Origin: Ardenticatenaceae bacterium
Lineage (GTDB): Bacteria > Chloroflexota > Anaerolineae > Promineifilales > Promineifilaceae
NCBI GenBank assembly: GCA_020634455.1
Contig: JACKBQ010000001.1
Span: forward strand, 62,001-126,000
Direction: 5' to 3'
Length of the DNA: 64,000 nt
In this document: positions 34,382-42,863 of the stretch, one piece after another
Position numbering within the stretch: the stretch's first letter is position 1
How the letters are laid out: each line of letters opens with the position of its first letter
Position numbers and translations under genes: made by a program
Notes under the pieces: model-generated
What the model was told of the DNA's origin: nothing
Database searches by the model: none
The model's input: only the letters and a program-made list of their open reading frames with translations

Positions 34382-37162
34382 TTAGCTCTGCATCGTTTCC
34401 CGAATGATACGAATGCCTTCCAGCGCCATCATTTTGTCACCGTCCCGGTTTTCCAGAATGGCTAAATCAACGTATAGATCAACCAGTAACTGAATAATTT
34501 TAAGACGTTCCAGTCTGGGGCGGGTTGCTTCTGAGGCAGTGGGTTGAGAATGGCGTTGCAGCAGTGTCAGGCTGCGATAAAGTGCATTTACCCGCAAGCG
34601 AATGCGGGCGTCGGCACGACTGTAGCTCAATTCATCCAGCAAACTCTGGGCAGATAGCAGCGCCTGATTGATATGCCGAACAATTTCTCGGTGTGACAGA
34701 AACTCGGCTTGCAGGCTTTGTTGTGCGTTTTGTAGTTGGCGACTGGCATCTGCCAAAGCACGCTGTAGCTGGCGCATTAGCTGCCTGACCCGATCCGAAA
34801 ATGGCAATTCGCCCAACGAGTCCAGCAGCCGGTTGCTCATGATAACGATTTCTTCTAGCATTGTGCCTTCAGCAAAACCTGCGCTGGGGTTGTCTATAGA
34901 TACTTTGGCATGGAAAAGCGCCTGCTCCAGGTCATTGGCTGTGCCGGCGCTGTTGCGATCCTGAATGAGGCTTAAGAAACGGCCGATTTCTTCCCCACCG
35001 TTTTCAGCAAAAGGCAGACGACGTTCCAGGTCTAGCAAAGAGTAGGCACGCCGTCTTGCCTGCTCCAAAATCAGTTTTTGTAAGCGTTGGGTGTTTTCAT
35101 CCGCCTCGTTTACATTTTGGAAAGCAAGCAAATCATTCAGTAATTTGTCTTCCAGCTGCCGCTGTAAATTTTCTACCAACGCTCTGTCGTGTTGCAGCAT
35201 TGGTGACGGATTGAGGCCCATTTGGCCGTTTTTCTGGAACCAGAAACCGATGGGTGTATCGTCTTCCGGGTTGTTGAGCGGCGGACGACTGATCTCTTGG
35301 GCATTGGGCAGCCGGTAGCGCCACGGGCCTGGGTTGCGTTCTGACAACCACAGACAAAACGCTTCGGCATCAGACGGCCGTATCCCAGCCACCGGTTCTT
35401 GCCCGGCTCCTTTGCTAAACTGTATTGCCTGCCAATGGTCTGGCTGCACATAGCGGCCTTGCGCCCGCATCTCGTCCAAAAATAGCTGGTACTCTGCCTG
35501 GGTTACCAAGGAGGTGTCGGCATAGGTGGTTTCGTCTAGGCGCACCAGGTTACGCAGGCGCAGTTGCAGGCGCACTTCTGCCCCGATGCGGCGGATTTCC
35601 GGGTTTTCGTCTTCAATGCTGCGTAGGAGTTCACCCGGAATCTTGCGGAAATCATCTTCCACCTCTAGCGCTTCGTCCAGGCATTCTACCGCCAATGTTA
35701 GCGCAGAGATGGAAGCGGTTTTGCGCATGACACAGGCGCGAATGATGTTGGTGGCGTTGGCCTGGGCCGCATAGAGGCGGATGGTTTCGTGCCACCAACT
35801 GTCGTCTACTTGTTTCAGCAGCTCTTGCTCTAGCCGCTCTTCTTTGATGTGAACGGCCGTTAGATATTCCTGAAACGTGAGGTGGGCAAAGCTGTACACG
35901 CCAGACGTGTGCTCCACCAACAAACCGCTGGTGTTGGCAATCATCTGCAAAAAATCGCCGCTGGTGGCATTGGGGTTTACGCGGCGTAGCGCCGGGTCTA
36001 TGATGTCGGCCGCGTCAGCGCGAGGGATGTTGCGCACGCTGCGGCGCATCATGGCAAAGGCCAGGCTTTGCAGCACGCGCTTTTTTTGCGAAGGCGTTAG
36101 CTCGTAGCGAATGCCCCGTGCCTGCTGGCGCTTGCCCAGGAACACATCGCAAATTTCGTGGTAGAGGGCCACGCGCTGGTCTGGCAGGCTGCTGCGGTAA
36201 TGGTGAATGGTGGCGATCATGGTGAGCAGCAGAGGGTTGATGCCCATTTCCAGCAGGGCTGGGGTTTGGTGCAGCCGGTGCAGCAAATCGGTGGCGCGGC
36301 TGGTGGCTTCGCGCCGCACGCCGGGATCATCTTGCCCCTGTGTTTGGATTTCGTTGGCCAGGTACCAGTTTTGCACAAATTTGCGCATCTGTTCAATGGT
36401 AAATGGTTTCACTTCCAGCGGTAGCGCATCGGGTAGGGGATTGTTTTCATAGCCAAACGGCCGTGAGGTAATAATAAATTGGTTGTAAGGCTGCTGGCGA
36501 ATCTGGCGCTGCACCCAGGCGATCACGTGCTGGCGTTGGGTAGGGTCGGCCACTTCGTCCAGTCCGTCTAGCATGATGAGGCAACGGCCGTTTTCCAAAT
36601 CATTTGCCAGCCAATCGAGCGAAATGTTTACTTTGCGGTTGCTCAATTGCAGTTGAACCGCCTGTTGCAAGCTAAACTGGTGGTCTTGCTGAATCTGGCT
36701 GGCAACGTCGCGCAGTGGCAAAAAGATGGGGCTTTTTGCTAAACGATGTCCATTTGGCGCTGGTTGTGTTAGCGTCAGGGCCAGATGCTTGAGCAGGGTG
36801 GTTTTGCCTGTGCCCGGTGCGCCCAAAACGACAAGATTTTTCGGCCGTTTGTCTGGCTCCGATTGCAAAAAGCGCCAGATAGAATACCGTTTTTCGCGGG
36901 CGTTTTTTTGCATGGCCGGGATGGGATTGGTTGAGGCTTTGCCCGGCATGGCGCTTAATCCCACATCCACAAAGACTTGGGCCAGCGGCAGGGTCGCCTC
37001 ACCGGGAGCAGAAATCCCCTTCACGTCAAAGCTGCGGTGTTGGTAGAAGAGTTCTTGCAAATAATCTAAGCGTTCTTTCTGATCGTTTTGCGGCGTGGAT
37101 TTGCGGAAAAACTTGCGAAAGCCCTTAAACCGATTGCTGGATGGTCGTTTATTCTGTGCCAT
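34382..37162 (-). CDS. NACHT-family NTPase with partial FGE-like domain
   Basis: A 926-aa STAND NTPase. NACHT core: NLVVLGAPGTGKTTLLKHLA with Walker A at 114-121, CLIMLDGLDEV Walker B at 194-204, and the downstream QFIITSRPFGYE sensor. After the helical region FAHLTFQEYLTA comes a short formylglycine-generating-enzyme-like piece around 580-650 (TSLVTQAEYQLFLDE, PVAGIRPSDAEAFCLWLSER, YRLPNAQE), lacking most of that domain. The rest to the end is helical, with coiled-coil-like LQRALADASRQLQNAQQSLQ. ATG 37162 is preferred over TTG 37210; neither has a strong ribosome-binding site. Same strand as and upstream of the kinase operon. Such proteins often serve in conflict or immune signalling. Confidence 0.85.
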   Translation of the reverse strand: MAQNKRPSSNRFKGFRKFFRKSTPQNDQKERLDYLQELFYQHRSFDVKGISAPGEATLPLAQVFVDVGLSAMPGKASTNPIPAMQKNAREKRYSIWRFLQSEPDKRPKNLVVLGAPGTGKTTLLKHLALTLTQPAPNGHRLAKSPIFLPLRDVASQIQQDHQFSLQQAVQLQLSNRKVNISLDWLANDLENGRCLIMLDGLDEVADPTQRQHVIAWVQRQIRQQPYNQFIITSRPFGYENNPLPDALPLEVKPFTIEQMRKFVQNWYLANEIQTQGQDDPGVRREATSRATDLLHRLHQTPALLEMGINPLLLTMIATIHHYRSSLPDQRVALYHEICDVFLGKRQQARGIRYELTPSQKKRVLQSLAFAMMRRSVRNIPRADAADIIDPALRRVNPNATSGDFLQMIANTSGLLVEHTSGVYSFAHLTFQEYLTAVHIKEERLEQELLKQVDDSWWHETIRLYAAQANATNIIRACVMRKTASISALTLAVECLDEALEVEDDFRKIPGELLRSIEDENPEIRRIGAEVRLQLRLRNLVRLDETTYADTSLVTQAEYQLFLDEMRAQGRYVQPDHWQAIQFSKGAGQEPVAGIRPSDAEAFCLWLSERNPGPWRYRLPNAQEISRPPLNNPEDDTPIGFWFQKNGQMGLNPSPMLQHDRALVENLQRQLEDKLLNDLLAFQNVNEADENTQRLQKLILEQARRRAYSLLDLERRLPFAENGGEEIGRFLSLIQDRNSAGTANDLEQALFHAKVSIDNPSAGFAEGTMLEEIVIMSNRLLDSLGELPFSDRVRQLMRQLQRALADASRQLQNAQQSLQAEFLSHREIVRHINQALLSAQSLLDELSYSRADARIRLRVNALYRSLTLLQRHSQPTASEATRPRLERLKIIQLLVDLYVDLAILENRDGDKMMALEGIRIIRETMQS

Positions 37163-37340
37163 GATGGTACTGCTATCTCTGGTAACTGTGTGACTGGAGA
37201 CGCTCAGCAAAGGCGTCAGTTTAATTTACGGAACAACTTACGGAACAGGAACCTAATTATGACATTAAACTAGCAAATGGCAAAACGGCCGTAAACCCAG
37301 CCGTGTGCCCAAACAAACGATGAAAATTAAGAAATAAACC

Positions 37341-40187
37341 TCACCACTCCATTAACTGCCAGATTTCTGCTCGCCAACTCTCTTGTTCTCGGCCAACTTC
37401 TGCCATGATCCTTGCCGATTTTCGGATTTGTTCTTGAGCGGCCGTTTCTTTTCCAGCTTGGTGGAGCATGTCACCCAGATTGCTTCGTAATGCCGCTTCG
37501 TAATGCCGATCCCCGTAATGTTCACACAGCTCAATGGCTTCGTTCAGGCTGGCAATGGCGGCCTCTGCTTGCTTGGTGAGGCCCAGGGTCAGGCCCAGGT
37601 TGTTGCGCGCCGCAATTTGGATGTCCAGGCGTTGGCATTCGTCGGCCAAATGGCGGCTTTGTTCCAAAAGAGCAACGGCCGTTTCCACCTCACCTCGACT
37701 TCGAGCCAACATCCCCAACATATTTGCCGCCAAGGCCAATAGCGGCATGTCCCCCACTTGTTTGGCCAAACTTTGGGCTTGTTCCGCCAGGGATTGTGCC
37801 TCGGCAGGTTGCTTTTGCCGGTAGGCTACCAGACTTTGATCCAATAATAGGGGAGCCAGTTCTGGAGCCGGTGCGTTCTCGCCAAGATGGCTCCGAGCTT
37901 GGGTTAGGTTATGGGCTGCCAGTTCCCACTGCCCTTGCCGCTGGTACACCTGTGCCAGCTGATGCTCTAGCTGGCCAACTGCCTTTTGGGGAGCCAGGGC
38001 AGCGGCCGTTTCCAGGCTGGTGAGGGCGGCGGGGTAATTACCCAACCGCATGTGCAGCCTGCCGCAGGCTGCGTGCCAGCGCCACGGCTCCTCCGCGCCC
38101 AGGGCCAAAGCCGCCTGGTAAAAGTGCAGGGCATCCTGATGAGCAAACAGGGCGTGCGCCTGTTCGCCCGCCTGCACAAAGTAGGCAACTGCTTCCCGTT
38201 CTTGCCCGGCGAGTTGATAATGGGTGGCAATTTGGGCAAAAACGGCCGCATTCGGTGACCGATTTGCCGCCAATGTGGTAGCCAGACGGCGATGCAGCAG
38301 GCGTCGCCGGGCCAGCCCGGTTTCTTCGTGAACAAGCAGGCGCAGCTTGTCATGGCTGAAATCGTAGGCGGCGCGGTCGCTGGTGCTTTGCTCCACAAGC
38401 AGACCGCGCGCGGTGAGCGTCTCCAGTGCGGTGACCGTTTCTTCGTCGCTGCGCCCGCTGGCGGCCTGCACCAACAATAAATCAAAGCTGTGGCCGATGG
38501 CTGCGGCCGTTTGCAAAATTTGGCGCTCTGTCTCGTTGACCTGAGCCAGCCGCTGATGAAGTAAATCGCGCACGGAGGCGGGCACGGCGATGCTCGCGGG
38601 CAGGCTCATTGTGCCGTCGTTGGCGCTGAGGGCGTCCAAATAGGCAACGACAAACATGGGTAGCCCTTCGGTTTCGTGGTAAAGCTGGTGGGAGAGGTCG
38701 GTAGTGAATGATTTGCCGCTGGCGGTGAGCAGGGCGGCAACGTGCGCCAGAGTGAATCGGTCGGGGCGAACAATCTGGCAGGCGTTTTCGCGGCTTAAAC
38801 GGGCTACCAGTGGGGTGAGCGGGCTGTTGGCAGGCAGCTCTTCGGCGCGCCAGCAAAAAATGGTAAGCAACGGCCGTTCCCGCCAGCGATGCAGCAAATA
38901 AAGTAGCAGTTCCAGCGAAGCGGCATCCAGCCAATGCACATCGTCGAGCCACAGGATGCCGGGGGTGGGGCCTGTGAGCAGGGCCAGCAGCGTGTGAATG
39001 ATGCCCTCATAAAAGCGTACCTGCTCGCCGGGGCCGCTGAGGCTGGTGCGCGGGGGCAGGCTGCGCCCTTCGGCCAGCTGAGGCAGTAGGCGGGCAGCCT
39101 CAGCCAGATGGTGATTGGGCAAAGCTTCCAGGCGATTCGTTGTTTCCGGCGTGAGACCAGATTGCAGCGCCTGGATGAGTGGGGCGTAGGCCAGGTTGGT
39201 TTCACCTTCGTAGCAGCGGGCGGTGAGGGTCATCGCTCCGTTAGCCTTGGCCCACTCGGTTAATGTTTCTGCCAGTCGCGTTTTGCCAATGCCTGGCTCC
39301 CCTTCGATGATGAGCAAACGGCCGTCTGGCCCGACTTGTTGGTAGAGCTGTTGCATGTGGTGTAATTCGGTGTCGCGACCGATTAGGGGGGATGAAAGGG
39401 TGAGGGGGTGAAGGGGTGAAGGGGTGAGGGGGGGGGCTTGCACCCGTTCACCCTTCCACCCCCTCCCCCCTTCATTTTGGCTAGTTGTTACCCGGTCATT
39501 CTGAATCGCCTGGTACAGCGCCGTCGTTTCCGGCAGCGGGGGGACGCCCAGCTCTTCATCGAGGATGCGCACGCAGTCGCGGTACTGCATGAGGGCGTCG
39601 GCGGAACGGCCGTTTTCGGCCAGCAGGCGCATGAGGGTGCGATGAGCGTCTTCGCGTAGCGAATCTATCTGGCACCAGCGGCGGGCGTAGGTTACGGCCG
39701 TTTCCCCACTGCTGGTCTGGGCTAATTCCGCTAGCACCTGGGTTAGCTCACGGCGCAGGCTTTCTTGCTGCTGGAGCTGCCAATCATCAAAGGGGATGCT
39801 GTCGCGCAGGCTAAACCCTGCCAGAAAATTATCGCGGAAAAGCTCAGCAGCGCCCGCCAGATTGCTCTGCCGAACTGCCTCCTGAAAAGCGGTAACATCA
39901 CACCAAACGGCGTCGGTTTCCAGGCCGATTACTTCGCGGTTGGCAAAAATCGCTTCTGCGCCGACGGCCGATTTGAGGGCGGAAAGTGTGCGGCGCAGGG
40001 CGGCTTTGGCCCGGCTGTCGTCGGTGTCAGGCCACAAAAATGCGGCTAACCAATCACGAGACGGCCGTTCGCCACTCAGCGCCAGGTAAGCCAGCAAAGC
40101 GGTGGCTTTGCGCGTATCCACTTCCAGAATCTGGCCATTACATTCGATGCGGGGGGGACCAAGGAGCAGCAGTCGCAGCGGTTTCAT
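37341..40187 (-). CDS. SARP/BTAD-type transcriptional regulator with AAA ATPase and TPR
   Basis: A 948-aa regulator. Residues 1-95 are an OmpR-like winged helix (LRLLLLGPPRIECNGQ, TRKATALLAYLALSG), 96-230 a bacterial transcriptional activator domain (WCDVTAFQEAV, REDAHRTLMRLLAENGRSADALMQYRDC). The ATPase follows with LIGRDTELHHM and Walker A GEPGIGKT (296-303), LWLDDVHWLD as Walker B, then TPR-like helices to the end. The linker 236-267, rich in Gly and Pro, is encoded by a G-run/C-run repeat also found as an intergenic-type element. Likely activates transcription in response to an unknown ligand; targets could be the neighbouring divergent membrane genes. Confidence 0.9.
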   Translation of the reverse strand: MKPLRLLLLGPPRIECNGQILEVDTRKATALLAYLALSGERPSRDWLAAFLWPDTDDSRAKAALRRTLSALKSAVGAEAIFANREVIGLETDAVWCDVTAFQEAVRQSNLAGAAELFRDNFLAGFSLRDSIPFDDWQLQQQESLRRELTQVLAELAQTSSGETAVTYARRWCQIDSLREDAHRTLMRLLAENGRSADALMQYRDCVRILDEELGVPPLPETTALYQAIQNDRVTTSQNEGGRGWKGERVQAPPLTPSPLHPLTLSSPLIGRDTELHHMQQLYQQVGPDGRLLIIEGEPGIGKTRLAETLTEWAKANGAMTLTARCYEGETNLAYAPLIQALQSGLTPETTNRLEALPNHHLAEAARLLPQLAEGRSLPPRTSLSGPGEQVRFYEGIIHTLLALLTGPTPGILWLDDVHWLDAASLELLLYLLHRWRERPLLTIFCWRAEELPANSPLTPLVARLSRENACQIVRPDRFTLAHVAALLTASGKSFTTDLSHQLYHETEGLPMFVVAYLDALSANDGTMSLPASIAVPASVRDLLHQRLAQVNETERQILQTAAAIGHSFDLLLVQAASGRSDEETVTALETLTARGLLVEQSTSDRAAYDFSHDKLRLLVHEETGLARRRLLHRRLATTLAANRSPNAAVFAQIATHYQLAGQEREAVAYFVQAGEQAHALFAHQDALHFYQAALALGAEEPWRWHAACGRLHMRLGNYPAALTSLETAAALAPQKAVGQLEHQLAQVYQRQGQWELAAHNLTQARSHLGENAPAPELAPLLLDQSLVAYRQKQPAEAQSLAEQAQSLAKQVGDMPLLALAANMLGMLARSRGEVETAVALLEQSRHLADECQRLDIQIAARNNLGLTLGLTKQAEAAIASLNEAIELCEHYGDRHYEAALRSNLGDMLHQAGKETAAQEQIRKSARIMAEVGREQESWRAEIWQLMEW
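39386..39470. repeat. G-run/C-run repeat inside the SARP/BTAD gene
   Basis: Tandem GGGGTGAA units (39386-39437) are followed by CACCCGTTCACCC and CCACCCCCTCCCCCC (39440-39470), an imperfect inverted repeat. It is in frame and encodes a low-complexity linker between BTAD and ATPase domains. Confidence 0.75.
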
Positions 40188-40233
40188 AAGACCATTTTAG
40201 CCAAAAACGTTCCGAAAGGCGATGGATTGGCGA

Positions 40234-40270
40234 TTTCGTAACGTTTGGGAGACGGGGGTTTGGTAAGGTA
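40234..40270 (+). promoter_or_regulatory. TTTCGTAACGTTT element, site A
   Basis: The 13-mer at 40234-40246 is followed by GTAAGGTA at 40263-40270, exactly the same spacing as site B. It lies about 140 nt before the 40387 membrane-protein gene. The pairing of two conserved blocks suggests a promoter for an alternative (for example ECF) sigma factor, or an activator site plus -10 region. Confidence 0.65.
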
Positions 40271-40379
40271 ATCCGTAATCGGTAAACGGTAATCCGTAAT
40301 CGGTAATCCGTAATCGGTAATTGGTTAACCGTGACCACCGATTACCGATAACCGACCACCGATTACCGAAAAAAGGAGC
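40262..40379. repeat. GTAATCGG inverted repeat cluster
   Basis: Tandem GGTAATCCGTAATCGG units (40265-40325) are followed by their inverse CACCGATTACCGATAACCG units (40333-40370), making a long hairpin between element A and the 40387 gene. Other members: 49782-49856, 63209-63301 and part of 20981-21012. Confidence 0.8.
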
Positions 40380-40386
40380 GTGAGCC

Positions 40387-40842
40387 ATGACAAACATGCA
40401 TTTGGTGCGACGAGAAAAAGCATGGGGGGATACTGCCGTTGACGGCCTGCTGGCGGGGCTGGTGGGTGGGTTGGTGATGGGGCTGTTTTTAGGGGTGGCG
40501 GGCTGGCTAAGCGGCGGATCGCTGCTGGCGACGCTGGGCTATTTTGATCCAGCGCAGACGGGCAGTTGGCTGACGGGACTGTTGGCCCATCTGGCGGTCT
40601 CAGCGATTTACGGGGTGGGGTTGGCGCTGCTGCTGCGGGTGGTGGGGTGGATACGGCCGTCTCTGACCAAACTGAATTGGTTGTGGGGGGCACTGTACGG
40701 ACTGCTGCTGTGGGGGTTGGCAGTGGGGGTGGTGTTAACGGCCGTTGCCTCCGCCCTGGCTCAAATTCCCACCTGGGAGTTTGGCCTGGCCCATTTGCTC
40801 TATGGTCTGGCGGCTGGTTACCGGCTGCAAACAATTCAATAA
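40387..40842 (+). CDS. Small polytopic membrane protein, unknown family
   Basis: A 151-aa protein with four hydrophobic helices (VDGLLAGLVGGLVMGLFLGVAGWL, LTGLLAHLAVSAIYGVGLALLLRVV, LWGALYGLLLWGLAVGVVLTAVA, FGLAHLLYGLAAGY) rich in Gly, with G-x-x-x-G packing motifs. An AGGAG at about 40375 precedes the ATG. Not recognised. It has the TTTCGTAACGTTT element upstream, shared with three other units in the next 8 kb. Confidence 0.75.
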   Translation: MTNMHLVRREKAWGDTAVDGLLAGLVGGLVMGLFLGVAGWLSGGSLLATLGYFDPAQTGSWLTGLLAHLAVSAIYGVGLALLLRVVGWIRPSLTKLNWLWGALYGLLLWGLAVGVVLTAVASALAQIPTWEFGLAHLLYGLAAGYRLQTIQ

Positions 40843-40871
40843 TCCATATTGCCGTGTGTGATTTGGGGCAG

Positions 40872-40908
40872 TTTCGTAACGTTTGGCAGATGATGATCGT
40901 GTAAGGTA
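40872..40908 (+). promoter_or_regulatory. TTTCGTAACGTTT element, site B
   Basis: Identical 13-mer at 40872-40884, continued by GGCAGATG, with GTAAGGTA at 40901-40908, the same 29-nt offset as site A. About 55 nt before the ATG at 40939. Confidence 0.7.
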
Positions 40909-40938
40909 GCAATTATCAAATTGTTGGAGGTACCCATT

Positions 40939-41544
40939 ATGTTTCAAAATTACAATCGGGCACAAACTGCGGGGGCGCTGGGCATGTTTGGCGCGGCGCT
41001 CTTTTTTGTGGGTTTATTGGTTGAGTATCACTATGGTCTGTTTCCACCGGGCAGCGGCACGCTGTATGTTTTGAATCAGGTGCAGTTTACGGTGGCGATG
41101 ATTTGTATGCTGGCGATGTTATGGCAAATGCGGGGGATGCGGGTGGGGGGTAACGGCCGTTTCGCCCGTATCACCCTCACCATTTTCCCCATCGGCTGGG
41201 GGCTGCTGATTGTGGCCAACCTGATCAGTCTGCTCACCGGCAATTCCGACAACTTGCTGTATCCGCTAGGGGGGGTGATGAATTTACTTTTTGGTTTGCT
41301 GGCTGGTATTGCGGTGGCTCTAAACAAAAATTGGTCGGGTTGGGGGCGTTTCGCGCTGTTGCTGCAAGGGTTATATTATTTGCTGATCATGATGGTTTTG
41401 CCCCTCATGCTCACTGGTTCGGTCGAGCCAACTCAGCTGACAGAAAGCTTATGGATGGTGACCTGGTTTTTACTGGGTCTGGCGCTGTTTCAGTTTGCCC
41501 ATCAAGGAAAAATGACAGATGCGCACCCAAGAACGGCCGTTTAA
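40939..41544 (+). CDS. Polytopic membrane protein, unknown family
   Basis: A 201-aa protein with about six membrane helices, e.g. ALGMFGAALFFVGLLVEY, FTVAMICMLAMLWQM, FPIGWGLLIVANLISLL and FALLLQGLYYLLIMMVLPLML. The ATG at 40939 is used because GGAGG stands about 10 nt before it; a TTG at 40921 is inside that site. Unknown function. Expressed from the site-B element, probably as a single gene or with the 41608 sensor 63 bp downstream. Confidence 0.78.
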   Translation: MFQNYNRAQTAGALGMFGAALFFVGLLVEYHYGLFPPGSGTLYVLNQVQFTVAMICMLAMLWQMRGMRVGGNGRFARITLTIFPIGWGLLIVANLISLLTGNSDNLLYPLGGVMNLLFGLLAGIAVALNKNWSGWGRFALLLQGLYYLLIMMVLPLMLTGSVEPTQLTESLWMVTWFLLGLALFQFAHQGKMTDAHPRTAV

Positions 41545-41607
41545 CGATCGCAGCTTAAACAGGGGAAACTAGGCAATATTGCCGCCAGGGTGAGGAAATA
41601 GCCTGTA

Positions 41608-42834
41608 ATGAAAAGTCATAAGAAACGTAGACAACTACTTACCTGGATATGTTTTGCCACCGTTGTTCTTTTGAATAGTGCCGGTGTCTTTCTGTCCCGG
41701 CAAAGCAGGCAGGCGTATTTGCAATGGTTTGAATATATCTTTCCCATTACGCTAATTACCTTTGCCTTTGTCGGGGCGCTTATTATTGCGCAGAGACCGC
41801 AAAACCGAATCGGCTTTTTGCTTATGCTCCCAGGTGCATCGTTGGCACCGTTTACCGATGGCGTTGTCGCCATGTTCACCAGCGGTTTGTGGCCTGTGCC
41901 TCAGCCACCATCCTTGCTTTATTTTCTATTCCTGTGGTTTGCTGGGTGGAATTGGGTATTGCTTATCTTTCCCCTACTCTATTTACTGATTTTGTTTCCT
42001 ACTGGGCACTCCTTATCGCCGCGCTGGCGCTGGTTGCTGTATTCCGCCACCTTGGTAATGCTCGTGATTCCCGTATTGGGGACGTTTGCGGAGCAATTGG
42101 ACGCCAATGGGTACGAAGTCCTGGCGGTGGCAAATCCGATTGGATTTATCAGTGCGGAGTCTCTTGATAACAGTCGGATTATCCCCTTTTTCTTTGTGGC
42201 CATGCCAGTGTGTGTCGCCTTGAGCGTACTCGCTTTATTTGTTCGCTTTCGACGGGCCAGGGGCGCGGAAAGGGAGCAAATTAAGTGGCTGTTTTGGGCT
42301 GGGGCTGTTTTTGCAACCACTTATATTCCCACTTTTGTCGGCGAGGATTTTGTCTCCTTTACACTCGGTGATTCGCTGTGGACGTTTGGCATGATGACGG
42401 TGCCTATTGCCATTGGCATTGCTATTTTGCGTCATCGGCTATTTGACATTGATGTTCTTATTCGCAAGACGGCGCAATATGGGGTGGTAACGGCCGTTCT
42501 TGCCCTCGTCTATTTTGGTACCGTCATTTTACTGCAAAATCTGGTGGATCAGGCGACAGGCGAGCAATCACCCATCATTATTGTGCTATCCACGCTGCTG
42601 ATTGCGGCCTTGTTTAATCCTTTGCGGCAGCGGGTTCAGGCATTTATTGACCGCCGCTTTTACCGCCAGAAATACGATGCCCAGCAAATCCTGGCCCAGT
42701 TTGCCCAAACGGCGCGGGATGAGGTGGAGATGGATATTTTGCAAGCCGAACTGTTGCGGGTGGTGCAGGAGACGTTGCAGCCGCAAGAAATCAACATTTG
42801 GGTACAAAAAGCTGGGCATAACGGCCGTAAATAA
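41608..42834 (+). CDS. Sensor-like membrane protein without catalytic domain (paralogue 1)
   Basis: A 408-aa protein: roughly eight membrane helices (residues 10-310), then a cytoplasmic tail of about 75 residues. Its signature begins LRHRLFDIDVLIRKTAQYGVVTAVLALVYFGTVILLQ, then NPLRQRVQAFIDRRFYR and KYDAQQILAQFAQTARDEVEMDILQAELLRVVQETLQPQEINIWVQK. In known larger proteins such tails lead into GAF, HATPase or phosphatase domains; here the gene stops after the linker. First of four paralogues (42864, 44127, 46796). Probably partners with a separate output protein such as the SpoIIE-type phosphatase (inference). Confidence 0.82.
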   Translation: MKSHKKRRQLLTWICFATVVLLNSAGVFLSRQSRQAYLQWFEYIFPITLITFAFVGALIIAQRPQNRIGFLLMLPGASLAPFTDGVVAMFTSGLWPVPQPPSLLYFLFLWFAGWNWVLLIFPLLYLLILFPTGHSLSPRWRWLLYSATLVMLVIPVLGTFAEQLDANGYEVLAVANPIGFISAESLDNSRIIPFFFVAMPVCVALSVLALFVRFRRARGAEREQIKWLFWAGAVFATTYIPTFVGEDFVSFTLGDSLWTFGMMTVPIAIGIAILRHRLFDIDVLIRKTAQYGVVTAVLALVYFGTVILLQNLVDQATGEQSPIIIVLSTLLIAALFNPLRQRVQAFIDRRFYRQKYDAQQILAQFAQTARDEVEMDILQAELLRVVQETLQPQEINIWVQKAGHNGRK

Positions 42835-42863
42835 ACGATCTCTAAATGGTCAGTTGATACTGT

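Noticed and set aside
40262..40379. CRISPR-like array
   Set aside because: Units are adjacent and partly inverted, with no spacers of uniform length and no cas genes.
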